A stretch of 5,994 bases of DNA, from NCBI GenBank assembly GCA_036821645.1, contig DAISJD010000160.1, positions 1 through 5,994 of the forward strand, in the 5' to 3' direction. This document shows, piece after piece, positions 5,945 to 5,994 of the stretch. The translations under genes were made by a program, and so were the position numbers. Within the stretch, counting starts at the first letter, position 1; every line of letters starts with the position of its first letter. The notes beneath the pieces were generated by a model. The model saw nothing but the letters and a program-made list of their open reading frames with translations, made no database searches and was not told the DNA's origin. This DNA comes from DAISJD01 sp036821645 (GTDB lineage Bacteria > Pseudomonadota > Alphaproteobacteria > ATCC43930 > CGMCC-115725).

Positions 5945-5981
5945 AAAAAACACACAACGTGATTACCCACGCACGTTGTGT
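5945..5981 (-). terminator. Intrinsic terminator for a reverse-strand gene beyond the right edge
   Basis: Bases 5952-5961 (ACACAACGTG) and 5972-5981 (CACGTTGTGT) form a perfect 10-base-pair stem with a 10-base loop. Read on the reverse strand, the stem is followed by G and six T residues (5950-5945), the layout of a rho-independent terminator. The forward strand lacks a T-run after the stem, so termination should act only on leftward transcripts, that is, on a gene to the right of this window. Confidence 0.75.
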
Positions 5982-5994
5982 TATATCACGTGTG

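Noticed and set aside
5747..5953. Reverse 68-residue open frame
   Set aside because: Its GTG start and first codons are the T-run and stem of the terminator, so it could not be a normal gene start; kept only as part of the possible remnant.
3656..5994. CRISPR array or tRNA attachment site
   Set aside because: The only tandem repeat is a short hexamer without spacers, and no tRNA-like sequence or flanking att-type duplication was found by eye.

Overview
The window looks like a piece of a GC-rich alphaproteobacterial chromosome. Codon choice and the protein flavour of the first four genes suggest something Rhodospirillales-like, but this is inferred from composition and was not tested by a search. 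It has three parts.

Bases 1 to 3045 are a compact forward-strand cluster of GC-rich genes. It begins with the C-terminal part of a soluble lytic transglycosylase (Slt type), cut by the window edge. An alpha/beta hydrolase, a PLP-dependent threonine/serine dehydratase and a small GtrA-family membrane protein follow. The first gap is 34 bases, the next junction overlaps by 23 bases and the last is an ATGA overlap, so the four genes are very probably one transcript with coupled translation. Their functions (peptidoglycan cleavage, ester-type hydrolysis, amino acid deamination, a membrane flippase-like protein) do not form an obvious pathway.

Bases 3042 to about 5745 are an accessory block on the reverse strand, convergent with the operon. 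It holds a clear MazE/MazF toxin-antitoxin pair, an AT-rich gap, and a 476-residue AT-rich gene whose C-terminal domain carries the RNxxxH motif of HEPN ribonucleases. Its architecture resembles the ApeA-like HEPN proteins of phage defence. Base composition drops sharply at about 3640 and recovers at about 5750, which points to horizontal acquisition. Upstream of the HEPN gene lies a dense set of unexplained elements: a strong ribosome binding site, a pair of 9-base direct repeats 21 bases apart, a 13-base-pair inverted repeat, a perfect TTGACA box without a convincing partner, and a six-fold hexamer repeat.

Bases 5750 to 5994 return to GC-rich DNA. They contain a possible decayed gene end and a reverse-strand intrinsic terminator that should close a gene lying beyond the right edge. 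The most interesting candidate system is the HEPN gene with its upstream control region, sitting next to mazEF.
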